In this document: in pieces, positions 1-7,744 of the stretch | Layout of the letters: every line of letters starts with the position of its first letter | Position numbering within the stretch: position 1 is the first letter of the stretch | NCBI GenBank assembly: GCA_023630215.1 | Contig: JALPRQ010000001.1 | Span: forward strand, 992,001 to 1,056,000 | Source of the DNA: Rhodobacteraceae bacterium NBU2976 | Lineage (GTDB): Bacteria; Pseudomonadota; Alphaproteobacteria; Rhodobacterales; Rhodobacteraceae | Direction of reading: 5' to 3' | DNA: 64,000 nt | Notes under the pieces: generated by a model | Told to the model about the DNA's origin: nothing | What the model saw: only the letters and a program-made list of their open reading frames with translations | Databases searched by the model: none | Position numbers and translations under genes: made by a program

Positions 1-327
1 TTGCACATCGGCGGGGGCGGTTTTGCCGTCCTTCAACTCGATCCCGTCGCGCAGGATTTGCAGGTCGGAGTTCGAGGGATCCCCCTCCACCTGAACCCAA
101 TAGGTTTTGGGCATTTTATGTTTCGGCTCGGCAATCCGCGCTTGTAAGCGGCCATCATCGGTCAGGATCAACAGCCCCTCACTATCGCGATCCAGACGGC
201 CGGCGGGGTAAACGCCGGGCACTTTGATGAATTCGGATAGCGTGCGACGCGCAGACCCCTCGGTCCCTTTGTCGGTGAATTGCGACAGGACATCGAAGGG
301 TTTGTTGAAGAGGATCACGCGGGACAT
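1..327 (-). CDS. rluE: 23S rRNA pseudouridine synthase, RluE type (3' part outside window)
   Basis: The N-terminal 109 codons of an RsuA/RluE-family pseudouridine synthase, which isomerises a uridine of 23S rRNA (U2457 in E. coli). The start [14 protein letters not shown] and the segment [20 protein letters not shown] are family hallmarks; the aspartate in GRLD is the catalytic residue. The gene reads leftward off the window, so its C-terminus is not seen. It starts 92 bases from the divergent phosphatase gene. A second, broken copy of its 5' end lies at 1195-1254, so this 5' end may have been replaced by recombination. Family assignment is secure; RluE rather than RluB/RsuA rests on the short N-terminus with no S4 domain. 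Confidence 0.88.
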   Translation of the reverse strand, partial: MSRVILFNKPFDVLSQFTDKGTEGSARRTLSEFIKVPGVYPAGRLDRDSEGLLILTDDGRLQARIAEPKHKMPKTYWVQVEGDPSNSDLQILRDGIELKDGKTAPADVQ

Positions 328-419
328 ACGTTGTGCCTAATGTAACCTTTGATGAGCATCAAGCAACTCTTTCCCATAGGGTGACTCGACTCTATGGTGG
401 TGCTGAAATTGAGGGCAAG

Positions 420-986
420 ATGAACCGGACAAACACATATATCGTGATCAGGCACGGCGAAAGCGATGCGAATGCACGACGTATAATATCGGATAAAAAC
501 ATTGATCACTCATTGACGGCTAATGGAATTAGGCAGGCACGCAAAACGGCAGAACTGCTGAAAGATGCGCAGATCGATTTGTTCGTCAGCTCTACCCGTC
601 AACGGGCGATGGTGACGGCGCAAATGGTGAACGAACATCACGGGGCTGATATGATCCTAACCGACGATCTGATCGAACGTTATTATGGTATCTTCAGCGG
701 CATGGACAAAGCGAATGCCCGCCAAATGATGATTGATCAGGATTTTGATTGGATCAATATCCCGAACAGCGAACCATGCGAGACGCTCGATAAGCGGGTT
801 GGCACGGTGCTTGATAGGCTAGAGAAAGAGTACACCAACAAGACGATCCTGATAAGCACTCACGAAGACGTCGTACGTGCGTGTTATCGTCTTTTGGATG
901 GGCTTACGTTGGCGCAATCAATGGAATTGGAAATTGCCAATTCTGCCCCGCATCATTTTCGGTCCGAAGAAACTAGCCCGTTATGA
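420..986 (+). CDS. Histidine phosphatase family protein (phosphoglycerate-mutase-like)
   Basis: A 188-residue single-domain histidine phosphatase. The catalytic RHGE motif is at about residues 13-16 (VIRHGESDANA), a second arginine lies in STRQRAMVTAQ, and the second catalytic histidine is in ISTHEDVVRA. The family removes phosphate from small molecules or proteins through a phosphohistidine; the substrate cannot be told. The start at 420 is chosen because GAGG lies just upstream and the RHG motif is then near the N-terminus; an in-frame ATG at 333 would add a tail unlike the family. The gene is A/T-richer than its neighbours and sits between rluE and a second rluE 5' fragment, so it is probably acquired cargo. 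Its 3' end overlaps the VOC remnant by a few bases. Confidence 0.8.
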   Translation: MNRTNTYIVIRHGESDANARRIISDKNIDHSLTANGIRQARKTAELLKDAQIDLFVSSTRQRAMVTAQMVNEHHGADMILTDDLIERYYGIFSGMDKANARQMMIDQDFDWINIPNSEPCETLDKRVGTVLDRLEKEYTNKTILISTHEDVVRACYRLLDGLTLAQSMELEIANSAPHHFRSEETSPL

Positions 987-1197
987 CTTAGGGGCAGTTG
1001 GGGCGCTAATATCGAGAACCGTTCCGGCAGGATCACGCTACAGCATCCGACGTTGTCCATAGGGCATGTCGATGCGGGCCTCGATGATCGTCGCCTTGGT
1101 GGCGAGTGCATTTTGATGAACGGTGTCACAATCCGCCACAACGAATGTCACGATGAGACCGGACGGCGCTTCACGTGCTACCTCTGGCACGATGTCA
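981..1197 (-). pseudogene. VOC (glyoxalase/bleomycin-resistance) family gene remnant
   Basis: Read on the minus strand, this segment gives the C-terminal half of a VOC-fold protein: GLIVTFVVADCDTVHQ, then DMPYGQRRML, an in-frame TAG at 1038-1040, then RDPAGTVLDISAP and a TAA at 981-983. The order strand, D-P-x-G-Q-R and DPxGxxxD is typical of the VOC C-terminal module. The N-terminal half is missing and is replaced upstream by a fragment of the rluE 5' end in another frame. With half the fold gone and an internal stop it is a dead gene. Read-through at the TAG is possible in principle but has no support. Confidence 0.7.
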
Positions 1198-1254
1198 TGG
1201 TCTTTTTTGCAACAGACCATCGAAAGGTTTGTTGAACAGGATGATTTTGGTCAT
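1195..1254 (-). pseudogene. Duplicated 5' end of rluE (20 codons including stop)
   Basis: On the minus strand, an ATG at 1252-1254 opens [16 protein letters not shown] and ends at a TGA at 1195-1197. It matches the intact rluE N-terminus [16 protein letters not shown], with most differences synonymous or conservative. It lies on the glyA side of the phosphatase cargo, while the working rluE start is on the other side. The simplest reading is that this is the original 5' end of rluE, displaced when a cassette brought in a substitute, or else a broken paralogue. Confidence 0.68.
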
Positions 1255-1292
1255 GGCGCTGGCTTAGTGGAAGTGCCGATCATGCGCAATGC

Positions 1293-1320
1293 CGCGCCTG
1301 ACCCTGTTGGATCAGGCGCG
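1293..1320 (-). terminator. Hairpin just downstream of glyA
   Basis: A perfect 9-base stem (CGCGCCTGA at 1293-1301 with TCAGGCGCG at 1312-1320) and a 10-base loop sit 8 bases past the glyA stop. There is no T-run on either strand, so it is either a weak intrinsic terminator or a stabiliser of the glyA mRNA end. Confidence 0.45.
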
Positions 1321-1327
1321 AGAACCC

Positions 1328-2620
1328 TTACATATTCGGATATAGCGGATATTTATCGCAGAGCGCTTTGACTTTGGCGCGGACCGAGGCTTCGACATCC
1401 GCATTCCCGTCCTCGCCATTGGCGGCCAGACCGTCGACGACCTCGACGATCAGGTCTGCGATGTGGCGGAAGTCATCCTCGTTAAACCCGCGTGTTGTTC
1501 CCGCTGGTGTGCCCAGACGGATGCCCGAGGTTACAAACGGTTTTTCGGGATCGAACGGAATGCCGTTCTTGTTGGTGGTGATATGGGCGCGACCCAAGGC
1601 TTTCTCGGTCGCGTTCCCTTTGACGCCTTTCGGACGCAGATCGACCAGCAGCAGGTGGTTGTCGGTGCCGTTTGTCACGATGTCCAACCCACCTTTTTGC
1701 AACTGATCCGCCAACGCTTGTGCATTGCGCACGATCTGTGACGCATAGGCTTTGAATTCGGGACGCAGTGCCTCGCCGAACGCGACAGCTTTGGCGGCGA
1801 TCACATGCATCAACGGCCCGCCCTGCAAGCCGGGGAAGACAGCCGAGTTCACCTTCTTCGCAATATCTTCGTGATTGGTCAGGATCATCCCGCCGCGCGG
1901 CCCACGCAAAGATTTATGCGTCGTCGTCGTCACCACATGCGCGTGCGGCAGGGGCGAGGGGTGCATTCCACCCGCCACCAGACCCGCGATATGGGCCATA
2001 TCAACCATCAGATAGGCGCCGATTGAATCCGCGATCTCGCGGAATTTCGCCCAATCCCAGATGCGGGAATAGGCGGTGCCACCCGCGACGATCAGCTTCG
2101 GTTTATGTTCCTGCGCCAGTCGGGCGACTTCGTCCATATCTAGCTGCTGATCCTGCTCGCGAACGCCGTAACCCACAACGTTAAACCATTTCCCCGACAT
2201 ATTGACGGGCGAGCCGTGCGTCAGGTGGCCACCGGAATTCAGATCGAGCCCCATAAAGGTATCGCCCGGCTGCAACAGCGCGAGGAAAACCGCTTGGTTC
2301 ATCTGGCTGCCGGAATTGGGCTGAACATTGGCATATTCGCAGTTGAACAGTTCTTTCGCGCGTTCAATCGCCAGATTCTCGGCGATGTCTACAAACTGGC
2401 AGCCACCGTAATAGCGCTTGCCGGGATAGCCCTCGGCATATTTGTTGGTCAGGACCGACCCTTGTGCCTCCATCACCGCGGCAGAGACGATGTTTTCTGA
2501 TGCGATCAGTTCGATCTCGTCACGCTGGCGACCCAGCTCCTGATCAATCGCTTTGGCGATCTCGGGATCGCGGTTGGCAAGGGTTTCGGTGAAAAATCCG
2601 TTGTCACGAACGTTAAGCAT
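1328..2620 (-). CDS. glyA: Serine hydroxymethyltransferase
   Basis: A 430-residue cytosolic PLP enzyme that interconverts serine and glycine while loading tetrahydrofolate with a one-carbon unit. The PLP-binding lysine is Lys236 in [11 protein letters not shown]; the N-terminal ELIASEN and GCQFVD segments are also typical. Length is normal for the family. The start at 2620 is preceded by GGAGAG and gives the usual N-terminus; an upstream in-frame start would add 35 residues unlike the family. It is transcribed alone, divergent from nadK. Confidence 0.97.
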   Translation of the reverse strand: MLNVRDNGFFTETLANRDPEIAKAIDQELGRQRDEIELIASENIVSAAVMEAQGSVLTNKYAEGYPGKRYYGGCQFVDIAENLAIERAKELFNCEYANVQPNSGSQMNQAVFLALLQPGDTFMGLDLNSGGHLTHGSPVNMSGKWFNVVGYGVREQDQQLDMDEVARLAQEHKPKLIVAGGTAYSRIWDWAKFREIADSIGAYLMVDMAHIAGLVAGGMHPSPLPHAHVVTTTTHKSLRGPRGGMILTNHEDIAKKVNSAVFPGLQGGPLMHVIAAKAVAFGEALRPEFKAYASQIVRNAQALADQLQKGGLDIVTNGTDNHLLLVDLRPKGVKGNATEKALGRAHITTNKNGIPFDPEKPFVTSGIRLGTPAGTTRGFNEDDFRHIADLIVEVVDGLAANGEDGNADVEASVRAKVKALCDKYPLYPNM

Positions 2621-2810
2621 CTGGCTCTCCTGATGGCTGCGTTGCAGGGGCAATATAGGGTAGCAATGATTCAGAAAAGCCCAAAATCCGCGAAAAGTCA
2701 GGTTTTGGAACGGCAATCCGGTCACAAATCGCGACTTCGGTTTCCTGTCGGAAAATTCAGGCGTGAATCTGGTCTTGTGTTACAAGTGCGAAATCAGCAA
2801 ACTCCGCGCC

Positions 2811-3575
2811 ATGAAATATAAGAAAATCAGCTTTCTAGGGGCGCGGGGAGAGGATGCGCAGGCGGCGACCGAAACCCTACGGGCGCGGTATGGACATATC
2901 CCCCCCGATCAGGCGGACGTGATCGTGGCGCTGGGGGGGGATGGTTTCATGCTGTCAACCTTGCACGAAACCCAAGACCTGCCCGCCCCGGTTTACGGGA
3001 TGAATCGCGGCACGGTTGGGTTTTTGATGAACGAATACCAAGAGGATGACCTGCTGACCCGGCTGGAAGATGCCGAACCCGCCGACATCCACCCGCTGAC
3101 GATGACCGCAACCTGTGTTGATGGCAGTCGTCATGATGGGCTGGCGATTAACGAAGTCTCATTGCTGCGATCGGGCCCTCAGGCGGCGAAATTGCAGATA
3201 TCCATCGACGGGCGCGTGCGCATGGAGGAACTGGTTGCCGACGGCGCACTGGTTTGCACGCCTGCCGGATCGACGGCCTATAACTATTCCGCTCATGGGC
3301 CGATCCTGCCGATTGATGCGGATATTCTGGCGGTCACGGCTGTTGCCGCCTTTCGTCCGCGTCGGTGGAGAGGGGCCTTGTTGCCGATGGATGCGAATAT
3401 CCGCTTCACCGTTCTGGAACATGAAAAGCGCCCGGTTTCTGCCGTGGCGGATTCAACCGAAGTGCGAAATGTGCTGCATGTTGATATCCGCTGCGAGCCC
3501 AATATCACCCATACTTTGCTGTTTGATCCGGGTCATGGTCTTGAAGAACGCCTTATCCGTGAACAATTTGTGTAA
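2811..3575 (+). CDS. nadK: NAD kinase
   Basis: A 254-residue ATP-dependent NAD kinase that makes NADP. The GGDG motif is at residues 42-45 ([11 protein letters not shown]), followed by [12 protein letters not shown] and the second family motif [15 protein letters not shown]. The start at 2811 ([10 protein letters not shown]) matches the compact alphaproteobacterial form, although no good ribosome-binding site precedes it; an in-frame GTG at 2763 would add a tail unlike the family. It leads the gene set nadK, AI-2E permease, hdaA. Confidence 0.95.
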   Translation: MKYKKISFLGARGEDAQAATETLRARYGHIPPDQADVIVALGGDGFMLSTLHETQDLPAPVYGMNRGTVGFLMNEYQEDDLLTRLEDAEPADIHPLTMTATCVDGSRHDGLAINEVSLLRSGPQAAKLQISIDGRVRMEELVADGALVCTPAGSTAYNYSAHGPILPIDADILAVTAVAAFRPRRWRGALLPMDANIRFTVLEHEKRPVSAVADSTEVRNVLHVDIRCEPNITHTLLFDPGHGLEERLIREQFV

Positions 3576-3587
3576 CAGGAGGGACGG

Positions 3588-4655
3588 ATGAGTTTACCGC
3601 TTGCACAACAAGCCCGTTGGTGGGGGATTGGACTGGTCATATTCCTGTTTGGGCTGTGGCTGGTCAGCGACTCGCTGGCGCCGTTCGCGCTGGGCGCGGC
3701 GATGGCCTATCTGCTTGATCCGTTGGCGGACCGGCTGGAAAGCTGGGGGCTTTCGCGGGTCATGTCGACGGTGATCATCTCGGTCGTTTTTGTCTTTGTC
3801 GCCTTTATTATATTCATCGCCATCGTGCCCTTGCTGCTGGATCAGGCGCAACAATTGATTACGACGCTGCCCTCGCTGGTGGCGAGTCTGACCGGGTTTC
3901 TGGAAGAAAAATTCCCGACCTTGTTCGAGGCGGATTCAACCGTCCGCCAAGGGCTGGCCGCGTTTCAGGACACGCTGCGCGAGAAGGGCGCGGCGTTGGT
4001 GAATGCGGTTCTGTCCTCGTCCCTGAAGGTTGTCGATTTTGTGCTGTTGCTGGTGGTTGCGCCGGTGGTGGGGTTCTACCTGCTGCTGGATTGGGACCGG
4101 ATGATTGCGGTCATCGACAGCTGGCTGCCGCGCGAACATGCCCCGGTGATCCGCCGTTTGGGGGGCGAGATCGGAACCGTCCTGTCGGGTTTCATCCGCG
4201 GACAGATGACCGTTGGGTTGATCCTCGGCATTTTCTATGCCGTTTCGCTGGCGATTATCGGCGTGCCGTTTGGCATCGTCGTTGGCCTGATGGCAGGGCT
4301 GCTGACCTTCATTCCTTATGTGGGGTCTACTTTGGGGGGGATCACCTCTATCGGTTTGGCGCTTTATGCGTTCTGGGGTGACTGGGTCTGGATCATTGCG
4401 ACGGCTGTGGTGTTCGTGATCGGTCAGGTGGTCGAGGGCAATTTCCTGACACCCAAACTGGTTGGCGGTTCAGTCGGGCTGCACCCTGTCTGGCTGATGT
4501 TCGCCTTGTATGCGTTTGGTTCGCTGTTTGGTTTCACCGGCCTGCTGATTGCCGTCCCTGCCGCTGCCTGTATCGGCGTTCTGGGCCGATTTGCGATCCA
4601 GAATTACAAGGAAAGCAAGCTCTATTTAGGGCCCGAGGGCACGTCCGACGAATGA
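3588..4655 (+). CDS. AI-2E family transporter (PerM/UPF0118-type permease)
   Basis: A 355-residue polytopic inner-membrane protein: hydrophobic pairs near residues 10-45 and 60-85, a soluble stretch near 90-145, then several helices to about residue 335. The family includes AI-2 exporters and Na+/H+ antiporters, so the substrate is undetermined. A clear AGGAGGG lies just before the start, 12 bases after nadK, and its stop overlaps the hdaA start by 4 bases (ATGA). The pairing with hdaA is a recurrent Rhodobacterales arrangement and probably reflects operon history rather than shared function. Confidence 0.9.
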   Translation: MSLPLAQQARWWGIGLVIFLFGLWLVSDSLAPFALGAAMAYLLDPLADRLESWGLSRVMSTVIISVVFVFVAFIIFIAIVPLLLDQAQQLITTLPSLVASLTGFLEEKFPTLFEADSTVRQGLAAFQDTLREKGAALVNAVLSSSLKVVDFVLLLVVAPVVGFYLLLDWDRMIAVIDSWLPREHAPVIRRLGGEIGTVLSGFIRGQMTVGLILGIFYAVSLAIIGVPFGIVVGLMAGLLTFIPYVGSTLGGITSIGLALYAFWGDWVWIIATAVVFVIGQVVEGNFLTPKLVGGSVGLHPVWLMFALYAFGSLFGFTGLLIAVPAAACIGVLGRFAIQNYKESKLYLGPEGTSDE

Positions 4656-5338
4656 GCGTTCCCGAACAACTGGTGTTTGACCTGCCCACCCGCCCGGCGC
4701 AGGGGCGCGACGATTTTTTCGTAGCGCCGTCCAACGCGCTGGCTGTGGCGATGCTGGATAAATGGCCGGACTGGGCCACGGGGAAACTGGCGCTGGTCGG
4801 GCCGCGCGCGTCCGGAAAATCGCATCTTGTCGAGGTTTGGGCAGCGCGCTCTGGCGGCCAGATTGTCCCGATTGCTGATCTGGCCGGGGCCGATATCGAG
4901 GCGTTGTCCGCGACCGGTCCGGTGGCGGTAGAGGGCGTGGACGGCATTGCTAATCTGTCCAATCGGTCCGCGACCGAAGAAACCCTCTTTCACCTCCATA
5001 ACAGGTTGCAGGCGACCGGGGGCAGCTTGCTGGTCACGGGCATTGACGCGCCTTCGCGCTGGGATATCGCGCTGCCGGATCTGGCGTCGCGCCTCAACGC
5101 GGCGGAAGTGGCGGTGATGGAAGCCCCGGATGACACGTTACTGTCGGTCGTTCTGGTGAAAATGTTCGCGGATCGACAGATCGCGGTGGCACCGGACCTG
5201 ATCGCCTACCTGCTGCCCCGGATTGATCGGTCCTTCGAGGCGGCAAGGCAGGTGGTTGAGGCGCTGGACCACGCTGGTCTGTCCAAGATGCGGGCGATTA
5301 CGCCAAGGCTGGCGGGTGAGGTTTTGAAGGGTCTGTAA
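4652..5338 (+). CDS. hdaA: DnaA regulatory inactivator HdaA (DnaA-like AAA+ protein)
   Basis: A 228-residue DnaA-related protein that, with the sliding clamp, promotes hydrolysis of DnaA-ATP and so limits re-initiation. The N-terminal QLVFDLP (residues 6-12) is a beta-clamp-binding peptide as found in Hda proteins. A Walker-A-like GPRASGKSH lies at 50-58. There is no C-terminal DNA-binding domain, as expected. It overlaps the upstream permease by 4 bases. In related genomes ppk and ppx usually follow; here a different cluster intervenes. Confidence 0.9.
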   Translation: MSVPEQLVFDLPTRPAQGRDDFFVAPSNALAVAMLDKWPDWATGKLALVGPRASGKSHLVEVWAARSGGQIVPIADLAGADIEALSATGPVAVEGVDGIANLSNRSATEETLFHLHNRLQATGGSLLVTGIDAPSRWDIALPDLASRLNAAEVAVMEAPDDTLLSVVLVKMFADRQIAVAPDLIAYLLPRIDRSFEAARQVVEALDHAGLSKMRAITPRLAGEVLKGL

Positions 5339-5390
5339 CACCAGCCACATGCCCGGAATCAAGGCGAAGCCGCCGGGCGAGCGCGCGACC

Positions 5391-5735
5391 TTAGCCATGC
5401 CTTGCCCGACTGTCTTTTGGCGCTTGCTCCCGGTCTTCTAACCCATAATCTTGCAGGACCGACGCCACTCGCAACCGGTAGCCCGTGAATATCCCGCCAC
5501 GCCCTGCCGCCTGCGCCCCACGGTGTTTGCGTAGGTTCCGCCAATCTTCCACCGCCTGTTCATCACGGAAAAAAGACAGCGACAGCAGCTTGTCGGGATC
5601 AGTGAGCGACTGGAAGCGTTCGACAGATATAAACCCGTCCACCTTATGCAGTTCCTCGCGCAGCGTGGCGGCGATATTCAAATACTCTTCCTTGTGATCC
5701 GGATGCGGATAAACTTCGAAAATGACGGCGATCAT
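5391..5735 (-). CDS. Antibiotic biosynthesis monooxygenase (ABM) domain protein
   Basis: A 114-residue ABM-fold protein (dimeric ferredoxin-like barrel). The start [18 protein letters not shown] and the segment [20 protein letters not shown] are characteristic. Such proteins oxidise small aromatics, degrade haem, or have no known activity; the substrate is not evident. Its ATG overlaps the stop of the NIPSNAP gene by 4 bases (ATGA), which indicates translational coupling. The last 20 or so residues are basic and degenerate-looking. Confidence 0.82.
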   Translation of the reverse strand: MIAVIFEVYPHPDHKEEYLNIAATLREELHKVDGFISVERFQSLTDPDKLLSLSFFRDEQAVEDWRNLRKHRGAQAAGRGGIFTGYRLRVASVLQDYGLEDREQAPKDSRARHG

Positions 5736-6049
5736 GTGGCCTCCCTGGTCGAGGCCAGCTTTAGGAATGTGCGGTCCTCGCGCAAGATAAACTTCTTACG
5801 CATGGCAAATTCGTAATTCTTCTGCCCCAGCGGATCGGCGGCGAGGCGGGCACGATAGGCCTCGTACGCCGCCAGATTTTCGATGTTATAGACCCCATAG
5901 GCCAAGGTCGTGGACCCTTCGTGCGGGGCATAATACCCGATCAGATCACCCCCACAGCGCGGGATCGCCTCGCCCCAGTTGCGGGCATATTCTTCGAACG
6001 CGGCTTTTTGGGTCGGGTCAATGTGATAACGGATGAAACAGGTTAGCAT
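5732..6049 (-). CDS. NIPSNAP family protein
   Basis: A 105-residue NIPSNAP-type dimeric alpha/beta-barrel protein. The family pattern is visible in [18 protein letters not shown], the Trp-Gly of [17 protein letters not shown], and [20 protein letters not shown] and ABM proteins share a fold and often occur together; bacterial functions are mostly unknown. AAGGAG precedes the start. It is the first gene of a two-gene operon divergent from the ArsR-like gene, with a 64-base shared promoter region containing a palindrome. Confidence 0.86.
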   Translation of the reverse strand: MLTCFIRYHIDPTQKAAFEEYARNWGEAIPRCGGDLIGYYAPHEGSTTLAYGVYNIENLAAYEAYRARLAADPLGQKNYEFAMRKKFILREDRTFLKLASTREAT

Positions 6050-6094
6050 TGGGTCTCCTTTTTTGCGACATTGCCATATTGCGGGGCAGGAATG

Positions 6095-6112
6095 GTTCGA
6101 TTATGATCGAAC
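6095..6112. promoter_or_regulatory. Palindromic operator candidate between NIPSNAP and arsR-like genes
   Basis: GTTCGAT (6095-6101), a 4-base spacer TATG, then ATCGAAC (6106-6112): a perfect 7-base inverted repeat ending one base before the ArsR-like start codon and within the only promoter space of both divergent operons. Position and symmetry suit a dimeric winged-helix repressor controlling itself and the NIPSNAP/ABM pair. Confidence 0.6.
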
Positions 6113-6113
6113 T

Positions 6114-6803
6114 ATGAGAGAAGGACCGGATATCGCCCTGATCGGGGCTTTGATTGGTGACCCAGCGCGCGCCAATATGCTGACCGCGCTGATGAGTGGT
6201 AAGGCCCTGACCGCCAGTGAACTGGCATTAGAGGGGGGCGTGACGGCGCAGACGGCAAGCTCTCATCTGACGCGGCTGGAAAGCGCGGGGCTGATTGCGC
6301 GGCGTCGGCAGGGGCGGCACAGTTATTTCACGCTGGGCGATGCGGAGGTCGGCGATCTGCTGGAGGCGATGATGGGCCTGGCGGCGAAACGCGGCCATTT
6401 GCGCACCCGCACCGGCCCCAAGGACCCGGCGCTCCGCAAGGCTCGGGTTTGTTACAACCATTTGGCGGGAGAGAAGGGCGTGCGGATGTTCGACAGTCTG
6501 ATGGCCGCAGGGTATCTGATAGAGCGTGAGGAACTGACCCTAACGCGGGTCGGGGAGGAATTCATGACCGATCTTGGGATTGACCTTGATCGCCTCTCCT
6601 CGCCGCGCCGTCCATTGTGCAAAAGCTGCCTTGATTGGTCGGCGCGACGGTCACATCTGGCAGGCGCATTGGGTGAGGCATTGCTGGATCACTTCATCGA
6701 CACAGGATGGGCGCGGCGTGAGGTCGGATCACGCATCGTCAGGTTCACACGGGTCGGGGAGGTTGCCTTTGACCGTCTGTTTCCAGTGGCGGAGGCGGCA
6801 TGA
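6114..6803 (+). CDS. ArsR-family winged-helix transcriptional regulator
   Basis: A 229-residue regulator. The N-terminal ~90 residues are an ArsR-type winged helix (RANMLTALMSGKALTASELA, recognition helix near VTAQTASSHLTRLESAGL). A C-terminal domain of about 130 residues contains CKSCLDWSARRSHLAGALG, a CxxC near residues 166-169 that could bind a metal or sense redox state. Larger ArsR proteins of this kind are common in Proteobacteria. The start at 6114 directly follows the palindrome; an in-frame ATG at 6033 would run across the divergent promoter. It overlaps the DUF1989 gene by 4 bases. Confidence 0.85.
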   Translation: MREGPDIALIGALIGDPARANMLTALMSGKALTASELALEGGVTAQTASSHLTRLESAGLIARRRQGRHSYFTLGDAEVGDLLEAMMGLAAKRGHLRTRTGPKDPALRKARVCYNHLAGEKGVRMFDSLMAAGYLIEREELTLTRVGEEFMTDLGIDLDRLSSPRRPLCKSCLDWSARRSHLAGALGEALLDHFIDTGWARREVGSRIVRFTRVGEVAFDRLFPVAEAA

Positions 6804-7633
6804 AACCCGATGATGCCGACCAGCGCCGGGCGGTTGCGCCGGTGATTTGTTATCCAACCGAGGGGCTGCCACAGCCCGATCTGATGCTATATCACGCGGC
6901 GCGCGAAACGGCCCGTCTGACCGACACGATCCTGATCCCACCGCGCGAAGCCCGGACCTTCCGCGTCCCGGCCGGCCATTTTTTTCGCATCTCCTGTCAG
7001 CACGGTTCGCAGGTTGGCGACCTGAACCTGTGGAATGCCAATGATCTGAGCGAGCGTTTCTATTCGGGCAAAACCCGGGCGCTACATGGCACACATCTGA
7101 CATCGGGTGAGCGTATGTGGTCCAGCCACCCGCATCTGCGGCCCATGGCGACAATCGTGGCGGATACGCTGGATTGGTACGGGATCGATGCCTTTGGCGG
7201 GGCGGTCCATGACGTGATTGGCACGCGCTGCGATCCCTATACGCATCATCTGTTGACAGGGGACCATTACCACCATTGCTGCCATTCGAACCTGACCAAC
7301 GCGCTGGCAACAGAACTGGGCGTTGGGTTTGCCGAGGCTGAAGCCCACGTCCATGATGTCCTGAATGTTTTCATGTGTACCGGCTTTACCCGCGACACCG
7401 GGCAATATTTCATGAAAGCCTCTCCCGCGCGGGTGGGTGATTATCTGGAATTCTTTGCCGAGATCGACCTGCTGGGCGCGCTGTCCGCCTGTCCCGGTGG
7501 GGATTGCAGCGCGGAACATTCCAGTGACGTGGCGGCGTGCTATCCGTTGACGGTGGAGGTGTTTGCGCCGACACCAGAGGCATTGGAAGGATGGCAACCA
7601 CCAGTCGTGAATGGGTATCGTCAACCGGACTGA
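6800..7633 (+). CDS. DUF1989 / urea carboxylase-associated family protein
   Basis: A 277-residue protein of the DUF1989 family, known from genes next to urea carboxylase; some family members act in urea or guanidine-linked metabolism. The motif FRVPAGHFFRISCQHGSQVGDLNLW, and many His and Cys residues in the middle (THHLLTGDHYHHCCHSN), suggest a metal site. It is translationally coupled to the ArsR-like regulator (ATGA overlap). There is no urea carboxylase in the window, so it stands outside its usual context. Confidence 0.82.
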   Translation: MKPDDADQRRAVAPVICYPTEGLPQPDLMLYHAARETARLTDTILIPPREARTFRVPAGHFFRISCQHGSQVGDLNLWNANDLSERFYSGKTRALHGTHLTSGERMWSSHPHLRPMATIVADTLDWYGIDAFGGAVHDVIGTRCDPYTHHLLTGDHYHHCCHSNLTNALATELGVGFAEAEAHVHDVLNVFMCTGFTRDTGQYFMKASPARVGDYLEFFAEIDLLGALSACPGGDCSAEHSSDVAACYPLTVEVFAPTPEALEGWQPPVVNGYRQPD

Positions 7634-7744
7634 GCTTCCGTCAATGGGCCACCTCACGCCCCGCACGCCCTTGATCAAACAACCCTGTTGGCAAATCCGG
7701 CAATTCCTGCAAACCTGTTCAGCAATGGAACAAGCGGGTAACCC

